Positions 20,857 to 33,180 of a stretch of DNA of 64,000 nt are shown in pieces. The stretch covers positions 120,082 through 184,081 of the forward strand of contig NW_003137821.1 of NCBI RefSeq assembly GCF_000003605.2, in the 5' to 3' direction. Source of the stretch: Saccoglossus kowalevskii. Lineage: Eukaryota > Hemichordata > Enteropneusta > Harrimaniidae. The notes under the pieces were generated by a model. That model searched no databases, was not told where the DNA came from, and saw only the letters and a program-made list of their open reading frames with translations. Every line of letters begins with the position of its first letter. Within the stretch, counting starts at the first letter, position 1. The position numbers and the translations under genes are program-made.

Positions 20857-21641
20857 ATTATCCATCAATTCTAAGGCATTCATAGGAAGTCATTTTAAAA
20901 ACATAAATACTTAAAAAACAGTTGAAACCACCAACAAGAAATACAGTACTGGGTATTCCGATTTCTCAAATTGTATGATTACAGGAAGTAAATTATTTTA
21001 ACTTGTTTATACTACCAGTAACTTAATAAACTTTTATAAATTAAAAATCAGATTATTTTTAAATATATTGACATATTTATATATTAATTTATTTAAATTA
21101 TACTGTTATCTTAAAATCTGTTTTTTTGTTTTTGTTTTTTTATTTAAATGTTTTTGTATCAGGCGATAGTCACTGTTAGTCTCTCTTGACTTTTTTTCTT
21201 TTTGTTTTTTTATGTGCAAATTTTATGTGATAGTGCTGACACATAGTGCATATTTACCACAGAAGCCATATTCATGTTTGGAACTACCTGACAGGGCTGT
21301 GTGACCTGGTCAAACACAAGCACCTGTAGACCTTAACCAAGGTCGCATTTGCTAGTGAATGAATCTCGGTCAGTAGAATTGGTCTTCCCATTATAAAGTC
21401 TGTGGCACACACACCCAGGGTAGATAAAATAATGGCTTGCAATGGATTTTTTCTGTAGATTAAAATGTTATTAAACTTTAAAAATAATAATGAAGTCATA
21501 GAGATGCATTTTAAATCTAAGATCACCATATTTACAATGAATGTCTAATTTTCAATACAAACGTTTCAAATATAGAACATTTTCATTATGTTTCATGTAT
21601 TGTATATGAGATTGTATTTTCAGCTGTAATTATCATGCATA
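20857..21641. other. 3' flank of the RAD51AP-like gene
   Basis: AT-rich sequence with T-runs near 21120-21210. On the minus strand this is the 3' UTR or downstream flank of the gene ending at 21642. AATAAA (TTTATT on plus) occurs near 21139, but I cannot say which signal is used. Confidence 0.4.
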
Positions 21642-24600
21642 TTACTTTTTTATTTTATAATATGGATGTAGTGGATGTAATCTTTGTTTTCTAGAAAGAC
21701 CAACTCTTCTTTGTACTCCCCTGTTTGGTAAAGGTTCAACTCTTGGTAATGGATTGGTTGGTCCTGTAATTGGAAAAAGACAAAAACAATCAGGTTATAG
21801 CACAAGTAGAGCAAAATTTACCATAGAACCATTAAATATTCAAATGTTTATAATTTTATACAAAATCAAAAACACTTGAAAATTTTGTGATGTAAAATTG
21901 TTGTTTTGATACTTGGGTTCTCGATAACGTTGATCAGAATAGTTTCATGAATGTGGGTGGGTCTGAAGTGGATGCGTAAAAGTTTTCATGTATGAACATG
22001 CTATATCACTAATGTCTTAACATAAGGAAAAACTTTTACAAATAGGTTCATATCCCAATCTTTGTTCTTATGAATATAGAACATCAATAAAATGTTTTAT
22101 TCTCACAGGATTCAAAAAATCGCAAAGAAATTTGCTACTTTTCCCCCATAAAATCTGATGTATTAACTCTGTAATCAGCATATAGTAATATCATATTTAC
22201 CTCAAATATTAGGTCAGTGACCTCAATTTTTTTCACATATAACCTTGCATAGCAAATAGCAATTTATTCACAAAATATACAAACATTCTAAAACTATATT
22301 GATCAACTTTAAATGCTATTTTTAAAAGCCGGTTAGCGCAACAAAGCTAGAATTCATTCTTTGGTTTGATTTTACACAATATTTTAGGGTTTTGATCATT
22401 TCAGTCCACCAAAAGATAAAATAAGGGAAAGAGAAAGAGTTTTTTGGGAGGTCGTTAATTTACCACTCAACGATTTTTCTAAATTTTTTGGTTAATTTTT
22501 GATCAAACTAACAAAGTATACTATTGTCTATAATGTCCTGATCACATTTTTTAAATAAATTATGCAGGTTTTTTTTAAGAAACATAATAAAAATTGGAAT
22601 ACAATTGATTCATATTTTTAATTTGTTACTTGAAATTGTAAAGTTATTAAATCAAATTTTATACAATTAAAATGAAACCATTCATTTATATATCCTCTCT
22701 ATGTAGGATTCCAACATTAATTTTTCCAGATCCACAAATCTGTTGCATTTTAATTAATATGAAATACATGAGCTGTATGTTGGATGCAATGTACTGTCAT
22801 GTTTAGTAGAAATATTTTACCTAAAAGGAAAGGGTTTATAGGTAGTGAAGACTGAATCATATTTTGCCATAAATTAGATTCTCCTGTTCGCCATGGAAAC
22901 ACACTTGCGGGAAAATTATTATTTTTTTCATCTGGTGGATCTAAACAGAGAAGAGAAGAGAGGAGATTATAATTGTGAACTGAAAATAATTACAGCATGT
23001 ATCATTTATGTATATTTATCATACATATATTTACGTACATATCATCACAGTGTAACATAAGACAGGGCAAATCAAAAACCTAAATCACCACAGTATTACA
23101 TAACATACTGCCAAACTTTTTTCATTGTATGGAGCTTCCAGGGTTATGTAAGGCTCGATAACTATGGACAATGGTTCATTTTGGCAAGATCACATGTATA
23201 TTTTTGGCATTATTATTCAGTTCCTTCAAACATTTTTTTAAATATCACAAACGAGCAGAATTGCAATACAGCGTATACAAGGCGTTCACATGAAACAGAA
23301 CACCATGGCATCAACAAAATTAGCATACAAGGAGCATGCAATATGTTTGTATTTAGTATAATTTCAGCAACAGTTGCACTGTCAACACTCCACTGTTTCA
23401 TTATATTTCATTAATGTTTTAAGAAAAGCAACACATATTACAGAACATTGAGAAATCGGCAAAAAATTGGTTCTAGAACTGTGAAATTATAAGTCTGTGA
23501 TATTTATGCTGTGCCTGACTGTCTAACAGGAATTTTCACTGACGTTATGCAAATAAGAGTAGTTTATAATAACTGATACTCAAATCACTTGAGAAACAAA
23601 TCACTCTGGATGCCAGGTCTTTGAAATTAAATTAGGTAGGTACAGTTAAAGCCCATAAAAAATGTTTGTGTACATTGCCATGTTTTCCATTTTACTGTCA
23701 GCATTTTTATTGCTAACAATGTGGCAAACACTGTGAGCACACACACATTGAACATTTGCATATGAATAGAATGGTAACTGCTCTTTTGCATACTTTACAA
23801 AAAATGTAAATAACTTGGTAATGACTTCCCAGTGACACAAGGCCACAAATGCTATTATTAGCATATTTTTCAAGTTTCACAATTACAATTTTTGGGGGAA
23901 ATAGGTGTCAAAAATAAAAGAATAGATGTTGATTTGACTTGCTGTTGCATAAAAATTAATATATTTTTTATGTTTTTACTTTAGTAGTATTACAACATTA
24001 CACATTTTATTTTTCAAAGGACTATTTGAAAAACAAAAGATTAGAAACACCCTACCACTAGAGGGCTCACTGCCTTTCCACCTGCCTGGTATCATACCAC
24101 TAATTAGTCCAAACAAATTTGTGCGTTTTGTTCACATTGATTTTGTTTGATTTTGAGCTGGGGGTGTTTTTCTTGCTAGAATACTATTATATACATGGGG
24201 TTTCAGCAAATAAGAATAATATTTTGTGTGTTAAATCTAAATAGTGGTACAAGACAGGTTCTTGTGGAAATTCATGTAGTAATTATGAGTCAAACAACAA
24301 ATCAGTTATACTATACCTTCTTCCTCTTCTTCCATTTCTCTTGAATGAGATATTTCAGATGGCTTCAATATTTGTTCATTAGATTGCTGCTGATGGTCAA
24401 CATTTTCTTGACCTTTCTCTGAGAAACAATGAATTGGAGCTATACTTGAAGATAGTTAATTCATAAAATGAAGAATAACTATCAACTAATGAATTTATTA
24501 AATACTATTATATATTTTTCATATCTTCATTACAGCATTCCATAATTTTGTGATTTTGCATAGGGTACTTGCATCCAACTTATTAGGAAATGTGAATTCC

Positions 24601-27600
24601 TAATATGAAACTATGAAATAATATTTCCAAACTGGAGAAAAAACAAAATTTATAGCATGAAAGTTCCGCTAATTATCACCACTGACTCAGTTCTAAATCC
24701 TTGCTCAGTTAGTTCCCCAAAAATGTATAATAATAAGGTTATTATAGCATGTGAATCAGCAAAGTTAGGCACATGGACACAGACCTCAAATCTTATGCTG
24801 TACTGTTTTAGTGCATACTTTGTGGTATATGTGTAATAACCTCAGAGTATAATTTTTATGATATTTTCTTGAAATTCTATGTTGTGTTTCCAATTTTTAA
24901 GTGTACATAATATAAATAACCAATGTAAAATTATTTACCTGTCACTTCTGGGAACAGAGTTTCTATTTTCTCTTTTGCTGCGTCATCAAAATCAGGAACT
25001 TTCTGATCATCCATAGAATTTACACCGTTGCTTGTCTTCGATGGTATCACTGTTAAATGCAAATGTGTATCTTCAAGCTCACTGTTTACAATCTCTGATT
25101 TGGTAGCATCAATATCATATTTAACTCGTTTTTTAGGTATAATATCATCATCGTCATCATCATCATCCTTATCTTCATCATCAGTCTCAAGTGATTTTGA
25201 TAGTTTTACACCTAATGGTATATCATCATGATCACTTTCTTTTATCATATCTTTCTCATCCCCTGTTGTACTGATGTGGTCATGTTCAAGATATGTTTTC
25301 TTGACTACAGCATCTTGTAAAACCACACACTGCTTATTGTTCATAATCACATCATTTTGAGATGTAATACCTCTTTTCATCATTACACTTTCTGAGTTGT
25401 TATCAGTGATCTTGTTCAACATGACAGGAGGATCAGCAACGCTAGATTCATTTGTGACACCACTACGGGTGTCCTCAGTTCCAAATATCGCAGTATTTCC
25501 CAATTCAGCAGACGTGACTTTATTTTCATTTATTGCTTTATCAGTTATATAGTCAGGGTGGTCTTCAAAGCTGGAAAAACCTTTACTCTGTAAGATGTTA
25601 CTCTGTTCTGAAAAATTAGTCTGGTCACTTCTTTCTGGGCTGTAATTATCCATACTGGCTCCAGCCTTGATACTATTAAGTCCAGGAATATTATCATCAA
25701 TAAAATTATTTGACTTAAGCTCACTAACAGAATTGTGGCTGTCTTTATTTTTTGAGGGGATGTTTGTTTCTAACTCCTCAGCTAGGCTTTGGTCAGTTTC
25801 CATCATGAATGCATTTGCAACTTCATCAAAGAGACACAACAGTAACTCTTTTGTTGCTTCTAGAATGTCAGGAGATATTTGCACTATTTGATCAGTATCA
25901 TGGCAATGATTTGTAGTGTCAATGCATGAATTAGGTATCTTATTTGTTTCATTTAGCATGGCAAAAAATAATTTCTCCATACTGAACTGTCTGTTCTTGT
26001 TCACGTTCATTGTACTGGATGTATGAGAGCCTTCTTGATCAGTAACTCTGGTTTCCTGCACAGGTATACTCTCTTTGGGTTTCATGGCCATTGCTCTGGT
26101 TTCGTCTTTACCTTTGAGTTGTTCATATTCATATATTTGCGGCTCATAATGATGAATAAATTTAACTTCAGTGATCTCATTAGAGACAAGGCTTTCAATA
26201 TCTGTTAGTAGTTTATTCATCACAGATAAAACTACCATGTGTTGGTCTAGATTATCAGCCCCCACAGAAAACTCAGCATGTGGCTTCTGTTTAAAGTCAG
26301 CATGACTACTTTGAGTGAATTCGCAGACTTTTAACAGTGATGAATTTTGTTTCACATCATCAATAGTTTGCATATCTGAATCTAGGTCATCTGTTTGAGG
26401 AACATGAATTAGATATGGCAGTCTTCCTCCAGCAAAATTAATATCTTGCTCCAGATTGCAAGCAATATTCATTCTTTGCTGCCCCATTCTATGTATATCG
26501 TTGAAACAGTCTTCCTCCTCCACATCATACATACTGCAATCACCTAGGTAACCATTTAACTCTTCACTAAGAAGTTCCTCTGTCTCTTCTGAACTTACAC
26601 TGTCCTCAAACTCTGTAGTGTGTGTCAATGGACATCCAAAATGGACATGAGGGGAGTCTTCCAGTACATTTCTAGTAGTCGCAACTGTGTAATCACTGTA
26701 TTTCTTCAGACAGCTTTTCAGTTGAGGGTTGTCATCACCAGTTTCTACCCATTCAGGTGCTTTATCATCATGGTTAACTTTCAGTTGAGTCTTTGATTCT
26801 TTGGATAATTCAGTAGGCTTGTCTAAATTCTCAGTTAATCTTTGAACCAATTCACTAAGCTTAGGAACACTGTGTTGAATAAACCCTGAAACACAAAAAA
26901 AGGCAACATTTTACATCACTTTAATTAAACAAATCATCTCCCCTATTGCAATTATTTTTTTCAGTCACCTTTGTAAACTCTTTGTAATATTTATAGACTG
27001 TGGCTATGCAAAATTTGCATGTTTGCTCACCTTACACAATCTTGTAAGAAGCTGTTAAGCAAAATGTACTTAAAACTTACACAAGAAGACTATTCATTAT
27101 CATTCGTGCTTTGACTAAAATTACAATATTGTACAATATTTGTATTGTAGGCCTGAAAAATTTAGAATTATATACTACAACCATTAAATTGTTAGAACAT
27201 AAAGATATACATATACCGGTATATATATATACACATACCATCATGTGAGTGATGTATGATGTCAAATACTGAATTATTCTCCACTCCCATTGTTGGCAAA
27301 TTGTTAGATTTGTCCAAACCCTCAACTTCTTCAACAGAATTTTCTATGAGAAAAAAAAAACTATTATTTGTGATCACATTTTCTGGTTTTATGAGTATTC
27401 TTGAGTATAAGCACTTATACATTTGTAAGCTAAAAATATATTAAGGCCAACCCCCCCCCCCCTCCACTCCCAAAAAAAAAGGAAACATGTAAATAAGTGA
27501 AAACATATGATTCTGATGTACTTCATACAGGATTTAATGTACTGAACAACATCAAGCAAACGCCTGACCTAATGTGTGTTTGTATCTTACAATGGCGCCA

Positions 27601-30047
27601 CCAGTGTCTGATATGACACAGAAATGCTCAGACAACACCCCCCCCCCCAGCCGCATATTTTTTGTGGTCTGACCTGATATATAGAATGGTAAATGATTAA
27701 TCTACCCAATTATGAAGGTTTTTTACATTTCACCCTCTCAGAACAGAACAATGCATTATTGATTTCATTATTTACCTAGTTTTGTTAGAGTTTTGCAACC
27801 AGCTTCTTTGTTGACTGCATTATGATTTTCAACCACCTGCTGCTCATTGTAATTCACACCACCATGTATAGTATGCACTGTATCATCACTCTAAAGAAAT
27901 GTAGAATTTATAAAAATACAAGATGGCTAGTATTCAGATCATGAAGAGAATAATGCATCAATAACCTTATGTATTCAAAAATAGCAAGTGAGTTTTATAA
28001 CCACTCATCATAAAGCCACAAAAAAAAACAGATTTTGCTTCTCAGCGATCATCATGTGAAACCTGTGACACATTTTTTGGGCAATTTTGCATACCAGTGA
28101 TGTACAACACATATAGTAAAATAAAAAATTGTTGAAATACTATACATTTCTTCACTAAAATATTTTGCATAGTCTTAATTTATGGACTAAATGGATATAA
28201 TTTTCCATTGGCTACATAAATTTTGCTCTACATTTCTATCGGAAAGGTATTTATGAATGTGCTGCCAAATGAATTCTTTTCAGTCTTAAAAGGAATTTAC
28301 ACCTACTGTAAAAAAATTTCACAGAAAATATACAAAAAGCACTCTTTAAGTACATTTATCAAAAATTGGAGAACCAACAAAAAATTCATTGACGAAATGC
28401 TACTTCATTGGGAAAATGGTTGAACCATTCAAAACAAATTACAAAAATAAAATCTAAAAGGGGTATCCATTTTCACATTTTGACTGCCTGGAAAAGGGTG
28501 GGGTATCTAGAGGTGCTGGTGGTACACTTTTATCATAATGCTAAGTAGCATTTCTTTTCACCTTTGAGTGGTAGTCACTAGCATTGTTTTGACTACAATT
28601 CTCAGCAACCTCTTGTGTTCCATGAACTGCTGGGAAGAGCACTGACTGAGGCTGAAAGATAAACGACACTTCAGACCCATCGTCTGTTTGAGATGATTGG
28701 CTGCATTTGGTTGACTCAACACCCACATGTTTCGCACACCCTGGTTGTTCCTTTTCAGAGGATACACATCCATTGTTATCATTATAGAAACCAGATTCTG
28801 CAAAACAAAGTAAAAGGTTACTACTACTCTAAATATTGAATATACAAGTTCTTAGGACTGCAACAAAAAAGAAAAAATTGTGTTCTTATGGTTGGCGAAA
28901 TCATAGTGCACCAATCATAATACCAGTACTGTAAAATACTTTATTTTAGCTGGGATTAATTTTCGCTGAAAAGACTTATTGGGTGTTTTGTATGGAATTT
29001 ATTTTCACTAATTTCTGACGAATTGAATGTCAAATGTAGGAAAAAAAGTATATTTGCTGGATTTCATTTTCACTGAATCATTCCTTCAGTGAAAATAGAG
29101 AAAATTAATTCCAAGCGAAAATAAAGAAGTTTACAGTACATGTACTTGCATTTCAATTCAAAGTAAGTAAGTACGCCCTCTATGGCAGTAATGTGGTAGT
29201 TCAGAAACATACTTTTCAAGGTCTATAATACCTCACCTACAACACTTGTGGTAGGGACAATAGTCAACAAATTTAATCACAGTTGAAGCTAATGACTAGT
29301 TGATTGATTTTGAAGCAAAAAAAACATATTCATGTGATTGTCCTGGTCACAGTGTGTGTCATTTAAAAACATGCTCTTCCCTGCTTTTTTCAGATTTTTG
29401 TTTGAATTTTAGAAAAAAAAATGAAATTTCATTTTACATGAAGAATCACAAATTTAACGACAATATCAGAAAAAAATAAGAAGCTGTCAATGTATGTCAA
29501 TTATAGAAAACAAACTGACCAAAAATGTTTTCATTTTTGAGGGATTTGAATGAGACTTTATTTTAAATGAAAACAGTTGGGTTTATCATTTTTTATAAGT
29601 ATGAATAACTGTGCCTTATCAGACTTTGAGTGTAGTTTTAGATTATACTAGTAGTTCTGAGACAGAAATTAGGGTTACAGTTTTGATAAATGTAAAGTGT
29701 CTGTACATGCATGGCTCAAACTTCATGGAGGCTACTGAGGTATTTACCAAGATGCCCCTAGGTGTCCTATGAAATGCGGGAATTTTCAAATTACATCAAT
29801 AAAAATTATAACTTCAATGGAACCAAAATGGAAATTTCATAAGGTGGTAACAAGGCATTTTCCATTACTTTATAATAGTGAGATTTAACATTTTTAGGAG
29901 TAGAAACCCTCTCGGAATTCTCTACACAAACGCAATGTTTCTATGCCCAACAACGTTCACACGCGACAATTTTTTACCTGGTTGATTTGCTGTATTTTGA
30001 TTGGCAACATCTTCAAATGGGACTTGTTGGTCAACTTCTATTGACAT
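21642..30047 (-). CDS. RAD51AP1/RAD51AP2-like protein, 938 aa, eight coding exons
   Basis: Coding exons (minus strand) are 30047-29978, 28797-28562, 27890-27776, 27343-27239, 26885-24939, 24418-24317, 22940-22821 and 21763-21642. All introns are GT-AG, all junction phases agree, and the joined length of 2817 bp gives 938 codons plus TAA. The start MSIEVDQQVPFED is the first ATG after a CTCTTGCAG acceptor. The protein is mostly disordered and acidic. Exon 5 alone encodes residues 176-824. At 232-237 lies KSCLKK and at 255-258 HVHF, loosely like a PP1-docking site. Eight Asp at 749-756 are followed by IIPKKRVKYD, a likely nuclear signal. The end, residues 917-934, is RRVGLSRKQRLHPLHPYY. From memory of the family, RAD51AP1 and RAD51AP2 end in RxGLSRxxRxKxLHP, the RAD51-binding motif used in homologous recombination. 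I infer a nuclear recombination factor, perhaps meiotic; RAD51AP2-like fits the length and giant exon best. The rest of the protein has no recognisable domain. Confidence 0.8.
24520..24850 (+). repeat. Dispersed element with GGTTATTAC inverted stem, copy 1 (intron)
   Basis: Starts TTACAGCATTCCATAATTTTG, contains GGAAATGTGAATTCC and AAGTTCCGCTAATT, and ends with the inverted stem GGTTATTATA ... GTAATAACCTC. It shares order and wording with 48838-49140 and 52205-52536. It lies in the 24419-24938 intron of the RAD51AP-like gene. Confidence 0.75.
28927..29138. mobile_element. TACTGTAAAATAC-ended MITE, copy 2
   Basis: A 212-bp copy in the first coding intron of the RAD51AP-like gene. Ends are TACTGTAAAATACTTTATTT and AAATAAAGAAGTTTACAGTA, with a second inverted layer TTTTCGCTG/CAGTGAAAAT inside. 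This is the best-kept copy of the family here. Confidence 0.88.
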
Positions 30048-30480
30048 TGTTCAAACACAGTAAACAATATTTATTTCTTCTGCAAGAGAAAGGAAAAGTC
30101 TAAATGCCAATGAACTGTCCCATAGCTGTCAAACTGTCCTGGTAAACTGCACTGTTTTCTCTAGTGTCTGTGCAAACCAATGACATTTGGTAAAGTTCTA
30201 TATAAAATACGAGTAAAACTTTGTGAAATATTTCCGGTCCTGAACATTCTAGAGATTAGAATCCTTTTCTGACAGTCAAAGTTAAACGATATAGGTTCGT
30301 TTTGCTTTTGAAAAGGCACAGCAGACATTTTGTTAAGCGACTTGATAATATGGTGTTAGTTTTGCATGCTACAGTATTTTTTAATTTCCAGTAAATGTTA
30401 TCGTCGTATATTATATGTATAACTAATGTTTTGTGAGAAAAAAATTACTAACCAATTTTTCTAGAAAAATAATAAATACC
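30048..30480 (-). other. 5' UTR exon junction of the RAD51AP-like gene
   Basis: On the minus strand a CTTTCTCTTGCAG acceptor precedes 30079, giving a 32-base 5' UTR segment (30079-30048) directly before the ATG at 30047. A matching donor, AGTAAG|GTATTT, lies at 30480, so a non-coding first exon ending at 30480 with an intron of 30080-30479 is likely. The transcription start is probably in the CpG-richer stretch 30500-30650, but no core promoter motif is clear. Confidence 0.45.
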
Positions 30481-31343
30481 TTACTTCTGGTTTTGTGTGA
30501 AACTGTAATTTTGTCCTCAAAACTGGGAAACCGTACTTGTATCTGCCGGTGACGAAGCTGTATACAAGCAGACGACAATTTGTGACGAACCGCCCTCTAT
30601 GTCGTTCGCGAGAATTGAGAGTTCAAAGGTTGTGGGGCGTGGTCATGAAAAAATACTACTGTCAAAACAAATAAACATTGCACGAGTTTCATTATCCGCG
30701 AAATTCTCTGGCTTCATAGATATATTAGAATAAATAAATTTATATTAAAATGTTACCACATAGTCGAAATGTGGATTTTTGGTGATTATTATGGGGAAAA
30801 CGGACGAATTAAAGTCCTGTCGTTGGTGGCGCTTTTGAACTAGCTGTCATTGCCATTTTTAGCCACGACTATTATGGTCTACGTCGAGCGTACAGTGGAA
30901 AAGATAGCAAAGGAAACTTATACAGTCGCCGCATTCAACCCGGAAATACACTTATAAATCTGCTCTCTTCAAGGATTAGACGTAAAACGGACTAATTTAG
31001 GACATACAAGATCCCGTGGAGCTTGAACTACACGCGTGTACAGTCTCCTTCGCCTGGAGATCGATGCTAAGGGGGCACTTTTGTCTTCGTTTTTAGGTGG
31101 GTAACGTTTTTTTTTTACAAACTTGATTCTTGTTGACGTCAATTGACTTGCTACTGTGTCGTAGACAACCACACGGAATGCGGATGATTGCAGCGCTTAG
31201 CGTCTCCATGTCGTGCTTCATCGCCAAATTCATTGACTGCCGCCTGGCATCCGATGTGTTCTGTGTGTGGGCAAAACGTTTTTAAGTGTTTGTGGTTTAG
31301 CCTCTGTCCCGACCACAGAAAGGCAACCCTATTCATGTTTTGT
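30481..31343. other. CpG-richer intergenic stretch with probable promoter activity
   Basis: CpG density rises compared with both sides, as at gene starts. Minus-strand transcription of the RAD51AP-like gene probably begins in its proximal part. Short frames on both strands at 30969-31336 show no domains and overlap one another. Confidence 0.4.
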
Positions 31344-31364
31344 CACGTGCCCAAAATGGCGACC
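31344..31364 (+). promoter_or_regulatory. Candidate promoter pair: CACGTG E-box and YY1-like AAAATGGCGACC
   Basis: CACGTG at 31344-31349 and AAAATGGCGACC at 31353-31364 lie within 21 bp. CACGTG is the USF/MYC-type E-box, and AANATGGCGRC is the YY1 site common just downstream of start sites of constitutive genes. The pair sits in a CpG-rich stretch about 1.3 kb upstream of the RAD51AP-like start codon and points away from it, so a divergent plus-strand transcript is possible. No coding exon for such a transcript was found. Confidence 0.35.
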
Positions 31365-33013
31365 GTCAAGTCCCGTCTGTACACCAACCATATCTTCGCG
31401 TTTCGCACTATTCACACTTGTTAAGGTCGTAGATCTCGTTAAACTCCTCTGAGTCGTTATGCGATAACTGATATTTAAAATGTTGGCGTCTTTTTCGATG
31501 TCGCGTCAAGGTCCATGTCGTCTAGCTCTTTTCGAAACAGCGTCTTAAATACAAAGTCGTAAATGAATTTAATTTAAAGGAAGTGCGAACTCCCTCGTTT
31601 CTTTATATCTAACTGTGTCGTATATCAAAGTGGGTATTCTAAATAGCGAAAACTGCATAAATAATTCTAAAAATAAAATTGTTTCTGAAATAACGGTACT
31701 TATCATTTATAATATGTTCACTTCCTGGTCAAATTCCAGATGTATTTAAAACGAGTTGATGACCTTGTTTCTCCGAGTGTCACTATAGATGCAGGTTTCT
31801 CCATTGTCTGTGTGATTGTTACAGTGCATTTACGTGTCCCACTCGAATCACGGTATGTCTTTTTGTTTAGTTCAAGACAGTTACAGAGAAACATTTTCTC
31901 AATTTGGCCTACAGACATGCTTTATGATTGTACAGTGCTGGACATATAACACAGAAATGAACAGTTAGTCTTTAGACAAACAGACTTGTGGCGGAATATA
32001 ATCCATTTTATACCATGAAATTTGTGACATTTGGAACCCATATACTTGAAGCAGAACACACATGTGCATTCTACTATCTATCTAGTATTGTTGACATGTT
32101 TTCTGGCTGGTCTTATACCTGTATCACAATTGCACTTAATGCTATATGCATTTCATTGAAATGCAATGAAGTTAAAGGAAGTAAAATTCACACTAAATAT
32201 TTTGTTATAAGCAATATCAAACTGTGTATTTAATGAAAGCTCATAATTCATATCCATTAAAAATCGTTGTCATGCAAACCTCCTATGGTCATGTGACTGC
32301 TAAGTAAACAAATCCTGTATTGAAGATTCAAATGTGTAGAAATAAAAAACCTGAGAAACATAACATTCACAGTGGTTGATGTCTACTTTTGTCTAAAAAT
32401 ATGTTCTTTGTTTTTTGCATTTAGGTAGCCAAATCTTCAGAATGCGTAAATTTAACAAAATTCGCTGTTATGTTCATATTTATTACGTCTACAATCTTGA
32501 AAAGAATGAAGGAGTCTGATTTTAATGCTTGGCGGGAGTTACTGCATTGATAATTTAAATGGTCATGATACCTTCTGTGACTAATGTTTTGACAACCAGT
32601 AAATTGTAGATAATAGGCAAGCATCTAAAGATGTTCTAAAATTATTTCATACTTGACTGTGTGATTTATCGTACATGTAAATATGCAAGTCATAACAATG
32701 TGGGTTGTCAATTTTGACCAATTTGTAAGTATGTTCCATTTATGATAGAGCTCTAAAACGTTCTTACAATAATAGTCATCGCTATGGATTCTATAAAGTA
32801 TAAAATGTTCATTATGATCTCTGTGACTGCAATAAAGATTAGAACGGTATTTTTGTATGAGACACTGTTTTGCTAACAAAATAACTATATGTTGCCACAG
32901 GAAACAATGGCCACATTGTGAGCAATATAGTTATATCATTACTGTCTACATAGCTTTATTATATAATATTTTGCGAGTTATGTTGTCAAAAATTGTTGGT
33001 ACCATAAAGTCTC
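31365..33013. other. Start of the coding-poor region
   Basis: AT-rich sequence without supported exons. It could be an intron or 5' region of an unseen plus-strand transcript starting near 31360. Confidence 0.3.
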
Positions 33014-33180
33014 TTAGAAGCTGCATCACTAGTAGAAGTCGCACCCATCCTTTTTCAACAATTGAGAACCAAAAATTCACCATTTCTCATACGTGTATAT
33101 GCTCTAATAAAAGCCGCATCCCTTCTATTGCATTGTACCATTTTAATAAAAACTGTGGCTTTTAATACAGATATTACAGT
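33014..33180. repeat. TTAGAAGCCGCAT-type dispersed repeat, copy 1
   Basis: About 165 bp that recurs in reverse complement at 42946-43120. Both copies contain several GCGGCTTCTATTA-like words and the shared stretch TGAGAAATGATGAATTTTTG (reversed here). The family is unknown to me and probably non-autonomous. Confidence 0.8.

Noticed and set aside
24055-24068. Isolated CTCF-like sites (24055, 60801, 5813)
   Set aside because: Matches of 12-13 of 14 positions are expected by chance about once or more in a window of this size; noted only as words.
27450-27470. C-runs at 27450, 27640 and 45719 as functional G-quadruplex sites
   Set aside because: Single homopolymer runs, two of them in introns, without the spaced G-tracts of a quadruplex; likely replication slippage.
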